Below the pieces are notes generated by a model that searched no databases, had not been told where the DNA came from, and was given only the letters and a program-made list of their open reading frames with translations. Positions 34,209 to 43,379 of a stretch of DNA of 52,498 nucleotides are shown here, one piece after another; positions within the stretch are counted from its first letter, which is position 1, and each line of letters begins with the position of its first letter. Source of the DNA: JAHBVY01 sp964415255 (lineage in GTDB: Bacteria > Myxococcota_A > Polyangia > Polyangiales > Polyangiaceae); NCBI GenBank assembly GCA_964415255.1, contig CAYQAC010000016.1, forward strand, positions 1 through 52,498, read 5' to 3'. Made by a program: the position numbers and the translations under genes.

Positions 34209-35351
34209 TCAGATCATCTGCTCAGGGTGGCCCTTCGGTGCACGCGGCGTGAGCCGCAGCACGCGGGCGCCTAGATCCATGCGGATGAACGCGAGCATGC
34301 TGAGCAAGATCGCGAGCACACCACCGGCCGCGAGCCAGCGGTTCGGCTCCGCGCGCTCATAGACGTTACCCTGTCCAATCGGCGTCTCGGTGCGTGGGTC
34401 GTACGGTAGGCCGTAGCGCTCGGCGAGCACCTTCATGGACGACAGGTGAACCACGGGAACTCCACGCTTCGCGAAGCGCAGCATGACCGAGTCGGCCATG
34501 TCCTCGCCGCTCGGCGGTGAGCGGTTCAGGCCGGGGCCAAACTGCTTCTTGCCGACGTGGGTCCCAACGGAGGCGGAGCCACCGCCGACGTTGATGTAAG
34601 CGCGGATAGGGCGGTCCCCCGCGCGTCGCTCATACAGCGCCATGCGCTCGTCGATGGCGTGCGTGAGCGAGTCTGCTTCGATGCGCTCGGCGCCGCTCCG
34701 CGCGATGGCTTCGCGCAGCAGCTCGCGCCCGGTGTCGCTCATCCCCACCCCGCGATCATCGATGCCGCCGAGGCTGGCCGCGAGCGATCGAAACTCGATC
34801 AATTGGTGCTTCTCTAGCGTGGCTTCCATGTCGAGCCACAGGTACCCGACGTGGTTGGCGCCAAACTCACTCGACGCTGTGCTGGCGATGATGAGCGGCG
34901 TCGCGCCGAGGGTGGCGAGCGCGGCGTAAGTGGAGACGTTGAGGGCAGGGAAGGAGCCTGAGACACCCACGGCCACGAGGTCGCCTTGGCCCACCTCAGC
35001 CAGCTTGAGGAGGTGCAGGATCACGGCGGCAAAGTTGGGGTTGGCGCTCGTGAGCTTGGCGTCCAAGTAGCCCGTGTTGGAGGTGACCGGGGTGATGCTC
35101 TCGCCGATCACGCCAGTGCCCGCCGGGTCAAACCGTGAGTCGATGGGGATCGCGCGACGGACCTTCTCCCGCTTGATCGCCGCCATGGAGTCGCGGGCGA
35201 GCCGCGCGGCGGCGAGCTTCTCAGTGCTCCAAGGTTGCTGCTTCACTTGGGGGAAGTGCGTGACGGCGAGCAGGCTCACCACCGCCACACCGGTGATCAG
35301 CATGAGGGCGGCGCGTGAGACCCCTGGTGGGCGCCAGTAGAGCTTCTTCAT
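34209..35351 (-). CDS. pgsW: Poly-gamma-glutamate system protein PgsW-like
   Basis: A 380-residue protein. The ATG at 35351 overlaps the pgsC stop (ATGA). The N-terminal membrane anchor is LMLITGVAVVSLLAVTHF; a second segment near the C-terminus is WLAAGGVLAILLSMLAFI. Between them lies a predicted extracytoplasmic domain with VAVGVSGSFPALNVSTYAAL, then ATPLIIASTASSEFGANHVG, and AYINVGGGSASVG, features of the PgsW family found beside pgsB/pgsC in many Gram-negative bacteria. Its biochemical function is not well defined. The gene is last in the pgsB-pgsC-pgsW operon and replaces the usual PgsA/CapA. Confidence 0.85.
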   Translation of the reverse strand: MKKLYWRPPGVSRAALMLITGVAVVSLLAVTHFPQVKQQPWSTEKLAAARLARDSMAAIKREKVRRAIPIDSRFDPAGTGVIGESITPVTSNTGYLDAKLTSANPNFAAVILHLLKLAEVGQGDLVAVGVSGSFPALNVSTYAALATLGATPLIIASTASSEFGANHVGYLWLDMEATLEKHQLIEFRSLAASLGGIDDRGVGMSDTGRELLREAIARSGAERIEADSLTHAIDERMALYERRAGDRPIRAYINVGGGSASVGTHVGKKQFGPGLNRSPPSGEDMADSVMLRFAKRGVPVVHLSSMKVLAERYGLPYDPRTETPIGQGNVYERAEPNRWLAAGGVLAILLSMLAFIRMDLGARVLRLTPRAPKGHPEQMI

Positions 35352-35803
35352 GCGTCGAGCTCCACACCGACCACCGCCACCAAGATCAGCCTCACGACGA
35401 TCGACGCGGTGGTCAGCGCTGTGAGCGTCTCCACCACGCCCTGACGATCCAGGCAGATCGCGATGAGGCCAGGGATGATGTAGCCGACGACTTGCGCTTC
35501 GGGCCCCCCCAGGCTGAGGCCCGGCAACGCGCGGAGCCCCATCCCCACCGCATAGCCCACCAAGATCATCAGCACCGTCCGGCGGCGCCCGTAGATCACG
35601 AGGAAGGCGCTGAGCGCGTGGACGAGCAAGAAGGTGATGAGCCCCGCGCCGACGGTGACCAACACGCTCAGCGGGTTTGACCAGGCGAGGGCGAGGTAGC
35701 CAGGCACCACCATGCCGCCGGCGGCGAGCCCAAAGGCCTCTGTGAATAAGAGGCTCACCGCGAGGCCGACGCCAACGGAGAGCGGGAGGAGATCGATGTT
35801 CAT
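35348..35803 (-). CDS. pgsC: Poly-gamma-glutamate biosynthesis protein PgsC/CapC
   Basis: A 151-residue integral membrane protein with about four to five helices, for example LPLSVGVGLAVSLLFTEAFG, LVTVGAGLITFLLVHALSAF and VVGYIIPGLIAICLDRQG. The motif GLAAGGMVVPGYLAL is typical of CapC/PgsC. In the family it forms the membrane complex with the ligase PgsB for synthesis of poly-gamma-glutamate. It starts within the pgsB stop (ATGA) and its own stop overlaps pgsW, so the three are tightly coupled. Length matches the family. Confidence 0.93.
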   Translation of the reverse strand: MNIDLLPLSVGVGLAVSLLFTEAFGLAAGGMVVPGYLALAWSNPLSVLVTVGAGLITFLLVHALSAFLVIYGRRRTVLMILVGYAVGMGLRALPGLSLGGPEAQVVGYIIPGLIAICLDRQGVVETLTALTTASIVVRLILVAVVGVELDA

Positions 35804-37068
35804 GACAGGGCGCTCCGGCGATCGCCTCGCGACAGCGAGGGGGCCTCATCCCAGCTCCTAGGAGCTGGCTCACGGGTGCCCTGGTCGACGCGGGCACGGT
35901 TCTGGAAGTAGCGCACGAGGCCAAGGCCTTGCCCCCCGACGTTCCCGAGCCCCATCACCAAGGCCGAGCGCGGGACCAGGTCGAGCACCCGCTCAAACAG
36001 CTCGCTCACCGCGAGCCCCTCGGCGAACACGAGACGCGTGGCGTCGAAGCCGGCGCGCGCCGCCTCCCGCGCGAACAGGTCAGTGCCCGTGCCCATCAAC
36101 ACCACGAAGTCAGCGCGCGGCCAGCTGACGAAGGCGCGCGCGAGCTCGCGGGAGCGATCAGGGCGGTCGCTCCTGCAGTTGAAGATGATGATGCGCGAGG
36201 CGAGGCGCGCGTGCTTTTGACAGGTAGCTCGCCAGATCTGCTCGCTGCTCACAGGATCGTTGGCCGCGAAGCCGTTCACGAAGGCGATCTCTCGCCCGAA
36301 GAAGTCGAGCAGGTGCTCGGTCATCGCGCCCGGGTCGGGCTTCGCGCGCCACATCCCTTGAAGGGCAGTTTGACGGTCTACCCCGAGCTCACCGCACACG
36401 GCGAGGGCGAGCGCCACGTTGTCCGGGTGCTCAGTGTAGCTGAAGCCCGCGAGATCGACCTCGCTCACCTCGGCCACTTGCTCCCGCGTGATGGCCACCA
36501 CCGAGGAGCCGCGGTCACGCGCGGCCGCCTCCAACATCGGCAGGTGCTCCTGCTCCGCGGTGAAGAGCCTGCCCTGCTTGGGGATCATACCGGCCAGCGC
36601 CTTGGCGACGTCCACCGGGGTGGGGCCCATCACCTCCAGGTGATCGGGGCGCGCGTTGGTGATGACGCCGTGGGTGGAGCGCACCAGCTTGAACTCGCAC
36701 AGGCTCTGCAACTCGGGGCGCAGCGCCATGCACTCAATGACCAGCGCTTCGGCGCCCAGGTAGGCGGCCGTGGCGACGATGCGCTTTTGCTCGATGATGT
36801 TGGCGCCCGCGGGTCGATAGATCGGCACCTCACGCGCGTCGGGGAGGATCATTCGCGCGAGTGTCCCTGTCGTCTTGGCGCAGGTGCGCTTGCCACCAGC
36901 GCGGAGCCCCGCGGCGATCAGGCGCACGACGCTCGACTTGCCCCGCGTGCCGTTCACGTGGACGCGGATGGGGATCTGGGCCAGGCGCCGGCGGTGCAGC
37001 CACAGCTCAATGGCAGCCAGCGCGATCAGCGCTCCGGTGACGGTGAGGAGGAGCGCGAGGCCGCTCAT
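35800..37068 (-). CDS. pgsB: Poly-gamma-glutamate synthase PgsB/CapB
   Basis: A 422-residue Mur-ligase-like enzyme. Membrane anchor LALLLTVTGALIALAAIELW, P-loop HVNGTRGKSSVVRLI at about 36-50, then IEQKRIVATAA and ALVIECMALRPELQ, THGVITNARPDHLEVMGPT and MWRAKPDPGAM, all typical of CapB/PgsB. In the family it forms amide bonds between the gamma-carboxyl of glutamate and the next residue using ATP. The basic C-terminal tail is specific to this copy. First gene of the pgsB-pgsC-pgsW operon; the promoter should lie in 37069-37307, which contains a copy of the dispersed C-tract motif. Confidence 0.95.
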   Translation of the reverse strand: MSGLALLLTVTGALIALAAIELWLHRRRLAQIPIRVHVNGTRGKSSVVRLIAAGLRAGGKRTCAKTTGTLARMILPDAREVPIYRPAGANIIEQKRIVATAAYLGAEALVIECMALRPELQSLCEFKLVRSTHGVITNARPDHLEVMGPTPVDVAKALAGMIPKQGRLFTAEQEHLPMLEAAARDRGSSVVAITREQVAEVSEVDLAGFSYTEHPDNVALALAVCGELGVDRQTALQGMWRAKPDPGAMTEHLLDFFGREIAFVNGFAANDPVSSEQIWRATCQKHARLASRIIIFNCRSDRPDRSRELARAFVSWPRADFVVLMGTGTDLFAREAARAGFDATRLVFAEGLAVSELFERVLDLVPRSALVMGLGNVGGQGLGLVRYFQNRARVDQGTREPAPRSWDEAPSLSRGDRRSALS

Positions 37069-37160
37069 GCGGACTCACCATACACGGAGTCTCCTTACTA
37101 GCGGTAGGGGCACACACTCGGCACCGTGTAGCCGCTCGCAGCAGGCGCATGGCAGGAGGG

Positions 37161-37190
37161 CTCGGTTGGGGGTTGGACGGCACCGCACCC
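37161..37190 (-). repeat. Dispersed C-tract motif, loose minus-strand copy
   Basis: On the minus strand GGTGCGGTGCCGTCCAACCC then CCAACCGAG, between the giant VIT-VWA gene and pgsB. It keeps GCGGTGCC and CAACCCCC but has a 3-base insertion between them. Confidence 0.35.
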
Positions 37191-37307
37191 AAGCCCGCTG
37201 CGCGGGTGCCCTGTCCTCGCTCAGCTCCCTCCGTGGTGCTCCAGCTGCTCAGCAGGGCGCGTCGAGCGTTGCTCGCGGAGTCCTGCTGAGCGAGTTGGTG
37301 CCTGGGA

Positions 37308-40300
37308 TCACCACGGAACGATGGGGCCGCTTACAGGCACCAAGCGTGTCCGGGTGGTGATCTGAGCGATGCCCAGGGTCGCCCGATCGCCTTGCAGGGT
37401 GAACGGGATGCGCCGGGTGACGCCCGCGGCGTGCACCACCGCGGTCCCGCTCACGGGCCCATGCCCGCTCGCCCTCACCAGCTCAATCACGTACTCACCG
37501 GTGGGCGCGGCGCGCAGGGCGAGCCCTTCACGCTCGGTGCTGGTGACGTGACTGGCGCTGATGACCGAGCGCGTGGGCGCGCCCAGCCAAGACACGCGAT
37601 GGCCGCTTGGGTGGAGCAGCGCGATGTCCAAGTCCACGCGGCTGCCCGTCCACTCGACCTCCACCCGCAGATCGCCTGACAGGCGCTCCTCGGTGACTGG
37701 CGCGTCGGCGAGCCGCTGGGCCGCCTGGCGCGCGGTGTCAGGGCTCGCCTCGAGCAGTCGATCGGCGAGCCAGCCGAGGCCTGATTGGCGCGCGCAGCGC
37801 AGCGCTTCACCGAGCAGCTTCGAGTCGCTCCGCAGCTGTGCGATGGCGAGGCTGAAGCGGCAACCCAGCTCGGGCTTGCCCGCCCAGCGGTAGAGCCGCG
37901 CCAGCCGCTGCTGCCCAGCCACGTCCCCCGGCGCAACGTCAATCACGCTGCCTAGTAGCCGGATCGCCCCGTCTCGGTCACCCGATCGCGCCAGCAGATC
38001 GGCGCGCGCCGTGAGCGCCTCGGGGTCCAGTGGATCGCGCCGTGACCACGCTTCAGCCAAGCTGCTCGCGCGGTCCAGCTCGCCGCTCACCGCGAGCAAG
38101 TTGTACAGCTTCTTGACGGAGTCGCGGCGGTTCTCGTCGGCGCGTAGCTCGGCCTCCGCCGCGGCGATGCGGTCACTGGTGGCGCTCTTGGGGCTCAGGC
38201 GATCGGTGCTGATGACCCCCACCCGCTCATGCACGCGGCGCATCGCCATCATGGGCCTGCGCTGCCTCTGGGGCGCCTCGTCCGCGAAGGGAGCGGGCGC
38301 TTCCATGCTGGAGCGCGGCGGTGGGGCAGGCTTCGGCATGGCCTTGGCGGCACTGCCGAAGCCCCCTGCGCGGTGGTCATCGAAATCGAAGCCGAGATCG
38401 ACCGGGCGCCGCTGGGCGGGGGACTTGAGCACGTCGGCGTCGACGTCGACCTCGGCCGTGGCCACCGCCTCTTCATCGCCGCTCCACTCGGGCAAGTAGC
38501 GCGTGTTGTCGAGGCCGAACGCCTTGAACATGGCCGGGCTCTCCAGCACGAGCAGCGAGGTGTGACGGCTCGCGATGTTGAACCGCTGCGAGAGCTTCAC
38601 CGCCTCTTGTTTGGCGCTGTCCGTCGCTTGAAGCTCAAGATCCGCTATTTTGGCGGCGGCGAACAAGCGCGGCACGAAGGTGTTACCGCGCTCGCTGGTG
38701 GCGGTGAGCGTCACTGGGTAGCTGCGCTCGAAGCGCCGCCCGCCGAGCTCTCCTGTCAGCTTGACCTCGCCCTCCACGCGGTCGCCCACCATGCGCGCGA
38801 CCACCAGCTCCTCACCGCCAGCCAAGATGCTGTTCAGGCGGCTGGGGGCGATCTCGGTCAGGCCAGGTGGGAGCTCCACCCGGACATCCTCAAGGCTCGC
38901 GCCGTACGTCGCGCTGAGCACGCCGTACGCTGCCTCGGAGAGCCGCTGGCCTGGCACGAACGGCAGCACCACCCCACCACCGCCTCGCGCCATGGCGTTC
39001 AGGGTGTCGAGATCGGCGTCCGCGCCGATCGCCACCGCCGTGAGCGTCCCGCTGCCTGAGGGCAACGCGCGGCGCACCCAGTCCTCGATGAACGCTGGTC
39101 GGATAGCGCCCAGCGTGGGCGCGCCGTCCCCGATGTACACCACCCGCAGTGCGCGAGAGCCGTCTCGTGGCGCCGCTCGCCGAGCGGCGTCCACCGCGCC
39201 GCCCACGTCCGAGCCGCCCTCCGGCGGCTTTTCCTCAAGGAAACGCTTAGCGGCCTCCGCCGTCTCCATGCCCGGCTGCAGCATCCCAGTGTTCATCCCG
39301 CGGCAGGTGGTGTCGCAGGCGAGCACCGTGACCCGATCGCTTGAGTCAAGCTCTCGGATCACGCGGGTGGTGAGGTCCGAGGCGCGCTGGTAGCGCTCGC
39401 CGTACATGGAGCGGCTAGCGTCGACGACGAACACGAAGTCACGGTGCAGGCTGGCGCCCGCGCGCGGCAGGTTCGGCTTCAGCGCGATGGCGACGTAGCT
39501 GCCGCCGCTCGCGTCCTCTTTGGCCAGCTCGTCGCCGACAGGCTTGTAGGTCCAGGCGGTCAGCTCACGGTCGCGGTCCGGGAGCGCGTACTCCACCACC
39601 AGATCGCCCGCGGGCTTGAAGCTGGTCCGCTCAAAGCTGCGTCGCGTGGCCTGATCCGCGCCCTGATCGTGTTCCATGGGGTAGCCCAGGGTGCTCACCC
39701 CGAACGCTCCGTCGTGGCCGCGCACCTGGACATCCATCGAGAAGCGGTCGACCTCGGTGGTGCCGCTCGGGTCGTGAGCCAGCGGGTAGGTGTAGCGACG
39801 AACACCCGCGCTCTGCTTGAGGACTTGGCTGTAGGCGAGCACCACGCGCCGCGCGCCGCGCTTCGGGATCGGGAACACCCGGAGCTCGAAGCGGCCGCCG
39901 CGCTGCCACTCGAGCAGCGCTGGATCGCGCCAGGGGCCAGGCACCCAGATGATCTCTTCGCGGATTTGTTTGCGCGCCTGGGGCGCCGCGTTGGCGATCG
40001 TCCCGCGCCAGATGGCCGCAGCCCGATCGCGCTCGACGAACGCGCCCTCCTCAAGCTTACCGTCCACATCCAGCGCCAGGCGCTCGATCTTGGCGTCCGG
40101 CGGCAGCGGGAAGCGGAAGATCCCCTCGAGCACCTCGTCAGTCTGATTGGTGAAGACCTCCTCGATCTCGGTGCGGGCGATCTGCCCGACGATCCGCACC
40201 TTCAGCTGGTGTGAGGTCAGCCGCACGGCGCCCTTGCGCTCGTCCGTCTGTCCCGGCTTCTTCGCGCGGAGCTCCCCCAGCCCTCGAAGATCGTGCTCCT

Positions 40301-41669
40301 CCTGCTCGCGCTGGCTTGTGAAGTCGCTCCAGGCGAGCGACTCGGCGAGCGCCGTGGTGGTGGCCGCGTAGGGTGGGAGCCCTGAGTACAGGCGACCCTG
40401 CTCCCCGGCGCCGATCACCACCTCCGCGCCGCTTTGGTCAGCGAGCTTCACCGAGCCGCGGCTGACGTCAACGCTCGCCGCTTGGTCGGCGAGGGTGATG
40501 GCGAACTTGGTGCCGAGCACCTCCACGTGGCCCTCTGGAAGCGCGAAGCGCGCGCGCTCGGTGGAGGGCGTGATGTCTGCCGCCAGCCGACCCTTCAGCA
40601 GCTGAGCGCTCCGCGCCTGCCCTGGCGTCAGCCGGAGCTCGCTCGAGCGGTCCAGGGTGAGCTGGCTGCCGTCGGCGAGCGACAAGCTCACCCGCGTGTT
40701 CTCGTCGGTGCGGATCGAGGCGCCAGGGACGAGCGCCGCGCCCGCCTTCGCGGCGCTGCAATCATCCGCCTTGTCGCAGACGCTGAGCCCGGAGCCGAAC
40801 AGCTCAGTCACCTCGCCGCGCCAACCATCGGCTACGGGGCCCTCCTCGGTGGCTCGCTGAGTTGAGACGACCCAGGTCAAGCCAACAGCCGCCGCTAGCC
40901 CAGTGAGCCCCGCGGCGAGGTAGGCGAAGCGCCGCTTCCGCGCGGTCGCGATGGAGATCGGGGCGGCGGGCTCGGCGCTCGGCTTGGCGTCGCTCGCCGG
41001 CTCGCCCGGGGGCGCGCCGTTCGTGGCGCCTTCGGTGGTGCTCGTCGTGCCTGGGTTCGTGTCGCTCGCCGCGGTGTCGCTCGCTGCTACGGCGGGGCTG
41101 CTCGCCTCAGCGGCGCTCGCTGTATGAGGACTGGGAGACTGTCCATCGCCCACGGCGGGCAGCCGCTCAGTGACGGGCGCGCCCTCCGTGGTGAGCGCGG
41201 GTGTGTCCAGCTGAGTGGGCTGCGTCCCTGACGGTGCACCGGCCTCGGGCACCTGGGTCACCATCGCCTGAGCTGCCACGACCTGAGCTGCCGCGGCCTC
41301 GGTCGAGGTCATTTCGGCGGTGGGCTGCGCTGCGGTGGGTAGCGCTGCGGTGGGTAGCGCTGCGGTGGGCTGCGCTGCTGCAGGCTCGGTCGCGGTGGGC
41401 TGCAGCGTAGGCACCTCGGCTGACTGCGGCTCAGCGCCGGCGGCCTGCTGGGCGTCCAACGCGCTCAGCACGCGCGCCGTGAAGTCTGCCGGGAGCGTGA
41501 AGTCGGCGCCCGCTTGGCGCGTGAGGCTCACCGCCTGCTCGGCCTCGAAGCGAGCGTCGCGGTGGGCGGGGGAGCTCGCGACCAGATCGAGCACCTGCTC
41601 ATCGGCGGTGCCGTCGATCAGGTCGACGAGGTGGTCATCGATGCTTGGCTGACTACGTGGATCGGTCAT
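37308..41669 (-). CDS. Giant FecR-VIT-VWA membrane protein, probable anti-sigma partner
   Basis: A 1453-residue protein. The ATG at 41669 lies four bases after the sigma-factor stop, with GGGAG inside the sigma gene's last codons. Order: an N-terminal helical region (1-70) like an anti-sigma domain; an Ala/Pro/Thr linker (75-240); one transmembrane helix (247-269); FecR-like domain (about 300-410, VEVLGTKFAITLADQ); VIT domain (about 480-610, SHQLKVRIVGQIARTEIEEV); VWA domain (about 742-920) with MIDAS DASRS at 750-754; helical TPR-like repeats (about 1200-1340); and a DUF2135/YfaP-like beta domain (LDIALLHPSGHRVSWLG). Topology puts VIT-VWA outside the inner membrane. Likely senses a periplasmic state and holds the ECF sigma factor; this role is inferred from context. 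Confidence 0.9.
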   Translation of the reverse strand: MTDPRSQPSIDDHLVDLIDGTADEQVLDLVASSPAHRDARFEAEQAVSLTRQAGADFTLPADFTARVLSALDAQQAAGAEPQSAEVPTLQPTATEPAAAQPTAALPTAALPTAAQPTAEMTSTEAAAAQVVAAQAMVTQVPEAGAPSGTQPTQLDTPALTTEGAPVTERLPAVGDGQSPSPHTASAAEASSPAVAASDTAASDTNPGTTSTTEGATNGAPPGEPASDAKPSAEPAAPISIATARKRRFAYLAAGLTGLAAAVGLTWVVSTQRATEEGPVADGWRGEVTELFGSGLSVCDKADDCSAAKAGAALVPGASIRTDENTRVSLSLADGSQLTLDRSSELRLTPGQARSAQLLKGRLAADITPSTERARFALPEGHVEVLGTKFAITLADQAASVDVSRGSVKLADQSGAEVVIGAGEQGRLYSGLPPYAATTTALAESLAWSDFTSQREQEEHDLRGLGELRAKKPGQTDERKGAVRLTSHQLKVRIVGQIARTEIEEVFTNQTDEVLEGIFRFPLPPDAKIERLALDVDGKLEEGAFVERDRAAAIWRGTIANAAPQARKQIREEIIWVPGPWRDPALLEWQRGGRFELRVFPIPKRGARRVVLAYSQVLKQSAGVRRYTYPLAHDPSGTTEVDRFSMDVQVRGHDGAFGVSTLGYPMEHDQGADQATRRSFERTSFKPAGDLVVEYALPDRDRELTAWTYKPVGDELAKEDASGGSYVAIALKPNLPRAGASLHRDFVFVVDASRSMYGERYQRASDLTTRVIRELDSSDRVTVLACDTTCRGMNTGMLQPGMETAEAAKRFLEEKPPEGGSDVGGAVDAARRAAPRDGSRALRVVYIGDGAPTLGAIRPAFIEDWVRRALPSGSGTLTAVAIGADADLDTLNAMARGGGGVVLPFVPGQRLSEAAYGVLSATYGASLEDVRVELPPGLTEIAPSRLNSILAGGEELVVARMVGDRVEGEVKLTGELGGRRFERSYPVTLTATSERGNTFVPRLFAAAKIADLELQATDSAKQEAVKLSQRFNIASRHTSLLVLESPAMFKAFGLDNTRYLPEWSGDEEAVATAEVDVDADVLKSPAQRRPVDLGFDFDDHRAGGFGSAAKAMPKPAPPPRSSMEAPAPFADEAPQRQRRPMMAMRRVHERVGVISTDRLSPKSATSDRIAAAEAELRADENRRDSVKKLYNLLAVSGELDRASSLAEAWSRRDPLDPEALTARADLLARSGDRDGAIRLLGSVIDVAPGDVAGQQRLARLYRWAGKPELGCRFSLAIAQLRSDSKLLGEALRCARQSGLGWLADRLLEASPDTARQAAQRLADAPVTEERLSGDLRVEVEWTGSRVDLDIALLHPSGHRVSWLGAPTRSVISASHVTSTEREGLALRAAPTGEYVIELVRASGHGPVSGTAVVHAAGVTRRIPFTLQGDRATLGIAQITTRTRLVPVSGPIVPW

Positions 41670-41673
41670 TTGC

Positions 41674-42273
41674 TCACTCCCGTTCGCTGCCCGAAAGGGC
41701 CTCACCGTCGGACATGGCTTCTCGCAGGCGCGCCAAAGCGCGCGACACACGCTTGCGCGCGGCCACCTCTTCGATGCCGCACGCGTCCCCCACCTCTTTG
41801 AAGCTGAGCTCCGCGCCATAGCGGAGCACCAGCGCCTCCCGCAGGCTCGGGCGGATCTCGGCGATGGCGCTCCTCGCCCTGACCGCGCGCTCTTGGCGGA
41901 GCACCCAGTCTTCTGCGTGCTCATGGGGCGGGGGGGCTTGGACTAACCTGAGGCGCTGTTCACGCCGGCCCCGACGCTCAAGCGCCTTCGCGCAGCGGCG
42001 CCGGGCGATGGCGAACAGCCACGCCTTGAAGCTCCCCTCCGCGCGCCACCCAGCGAACCCCGCGTGCGCTTCGAGTAAGATCTCTTGCGTCGTGTCCTCG
42101 GCCTCCGCCTGGGAGCCGAGCAGCGCCATGCACAGGCGCCCAACGCTCATGGCGTACTGCTCGGCGCACAGCCTGAGCGCCTCTCGGTGTTCACCGGCCT
42201 GAATCAGCCGAGCGAGCTCAGCCTCTGGTCCCTCAGCGCTGGCGCTCATCTCCATGGTTGCCTCCGCGGTCAT
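41674..42273 (-). CDS. ECF-type RNA polymerase sigma factor
   Basis: A 199-residue sigma70-family factor. ATG at 42273 has GGAGGA five bases upstream; a 66-residue in-frame extension has no sigma resemblance. Region 2: LLGSQAEAEDTTQEILLEAH, then GSFKAWLFAIARRRC. Region 4: RPSLREALVLRYGAELSFKE, then VGDACGIEEVAARKRVSRAL as helix-turn-helix. Regions 1 and 3 are missing, as in ECF sigmas. Translationally coupled to the FecR-VIT-VWA protein, its probable regulator. Genes with their cognate membrane anti-sigma usually autoregulate; two inverted repeats sit in the leader, but no promoter consensus was fixed. Confidence 0.94.
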   Translation of the reverse strand: MTAEATMEMSASAEGPEAELARLIQAGEHREALRLCAEQYAMSVGRLCMALLGSQAEAEDTTQEILLEAHAGFAGWRAEGSFKAWLFAIARRRCAKALERRGRREQRLRLVQAPPPHEHAEDWVLRQERAVRARSAIAEIRPSLREALVLRYGAELSFKEVGDACGIEEVAARKRVSRALARLREAMSDGEALSGSERE

Positions 42274-42361
42274 CGAGTCCTCCCCCTCCGGTTCGAGAGC
42301 GTACTGGTGTCTGGGGTGGCTCCGTTGCCCGTTCCACTGGGATCTGCTGAGCGCGCTGCGA

Positions 42362-42404
42362 CGGTCACGACACCAGGTGGCGGTGTCGCCCCAGTTCGTG
42401 ACCG
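42362..42404 (-). promoter_or_regulatory. Nested inverted repeats upstream of ECF sigma gene
   Basis: CGGTCACGA (42362-42370) and TCGTGACCG (42396-42404) are exact 9-bp inverted repeats. Inside, CGACACC (42368-42374) and GGTGTCG (42382-42388) form a competing 7-bp dyad that shares three bases with the outer arm. It lies about 90-130 bases before the sigma ATG and might be an operator or an alternative RNA structure. Confidence 0.45.
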
Positions 42405-42487
42405 CTTTTCTCTCAAAATTTCTGTGTCCCTGAGGCGCCGGGTCGGGTGGTGCCGTCAGTTGCCCTAGCAAAAATCAATGATTTCCA

Positions 42488-43255
42488 GTGGTTATGCCGA
42501 TCGAGGCGACCCCGCGGCGAGCGGCCCGCCGAGGGCAGCAGTCAGTCGCTCGCGTGGTGGCGATCTGCTCGTCGCTCTACGCTGCGGCCATGGCCTGGCC
42601 CTGGATCGCGCTGCTCGGTTCGCTGGCGAGCGATGGGGAGCCGAGCCAGCTCCAGCTGGATCCACCTCAGCTGTTGGCGCGCGCCGCGGGCACACCGGCG
42701 CGCCTCGATGCGCCGCAGCTGACGCGTGAGCTAGAGCCTGAGCCCAAGTGGGGAGTGCCCCTCGCGCACAGCGCCGGGTTGATGGTGGGCATGCGCCTCA
42801 GCGCGGCGTGGTTGTGGCCTGAGCCGTTCGCGCGCACCAACCTGAGCGGCTGGCTCGAGAACTACCAGACGGCGTTCACCTCGGCGCCCTATTGGGACGG
42901 CTCCCAGCGAGCGTTTGAGTGGGACGGCGACGCCTGGTGGATCAACGTCGTGGGGCACGGGCTGTTCGGCAGCGAGCTCCACTACCGCGCGCGTCGCTGC
43001 GGTCACTCGGTGTTCACCGCGCTCGCCTTCACCACCGCGGCGAGCGCGGTGTGGGAGTACGCCTTCGAGGCCAACGAGGTGCGGCCGAGCGCGCTGGATC
43101 TGTGGTTCACGCCGCTGTCTGGGCTGGTGCTGGGGGAGGCGCGATACTTGATGTATCGCGAGGCCGGCAAGCTGAGCGGCGGGCTCCGCCACGTGGTGCG
43201 CGGTGTGCTCGACCCGCTCGGTGAGCTAGAGCGCGGCCTCGGCGCTCCGTGTTGA
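42488..43255 (+). CDS. DUF3943 family membrane-associated protein
   Basis: A 255-residue protein from GTG (an ATG two codons later is equally possible). The N-terminal hydrophobic segment AICSSLYAAAMAWPWIALLG acts as signal or anchor. The core has the DUF3943 signature: WINVVGHGLFGSELHYRARR, then TAASAVWEYAFEANEVRPSA, then DLWFTPLSGLVLGEARYLMY. The family is of unknown function, predicted to be membrane-associated. It is divergent from the ECF sigma gene, sharing a roughly 210-base promoter region, so it could be in the sigma regulon; no ECF promoter was identified to prove that. Confidence 0.82.
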   Translation: MVMPIEATPRRAARRGQQSVARVVAICSSLYAAAMAWPWIALLGSLASDGEPSQLQLDPPQLLARAAGTPARLDAPQLTRELEPEPKWGVPLAHSAGLMVGMRLSAAWLWPEPFARTNLSGWLENYQTAFTSAPYWDGSQRAFEWDGDAWWINVVGHGLFGSELHYRARRCGHSVFTALAFTTAASAVWEYAFEANEVRPSALDLWFTPLSGLVLGEARYLMYREAGKLSGGLRHVVRGVLDPLGELERGLGAPC

Positions 43256-43352
43256 GCTGTTCAGCTGACGATGGGTGCTCTCCGCCCCCTGTGCGGAGCC
43301 CTGAGCCGCGGGGCGCCTCTCATCGCACCGTAGCGCCGCTCGGCTGCTCTCA

Positions 43353-43379
43353 CGGCAACCGAACCCCCCCAAAAAAAAC
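43353..43379 (+). repeat. Dispersed C-tract/A-tract motif, loose copy
   Basis: CGGCAACCGAACCCCCCC followed by eight A, between the convergent DUF3943 and IgGFc-like genes. It shares the C-run to A-run layout of the 4679 and 19583 copies, with a changed head. Confidence 0.4.
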
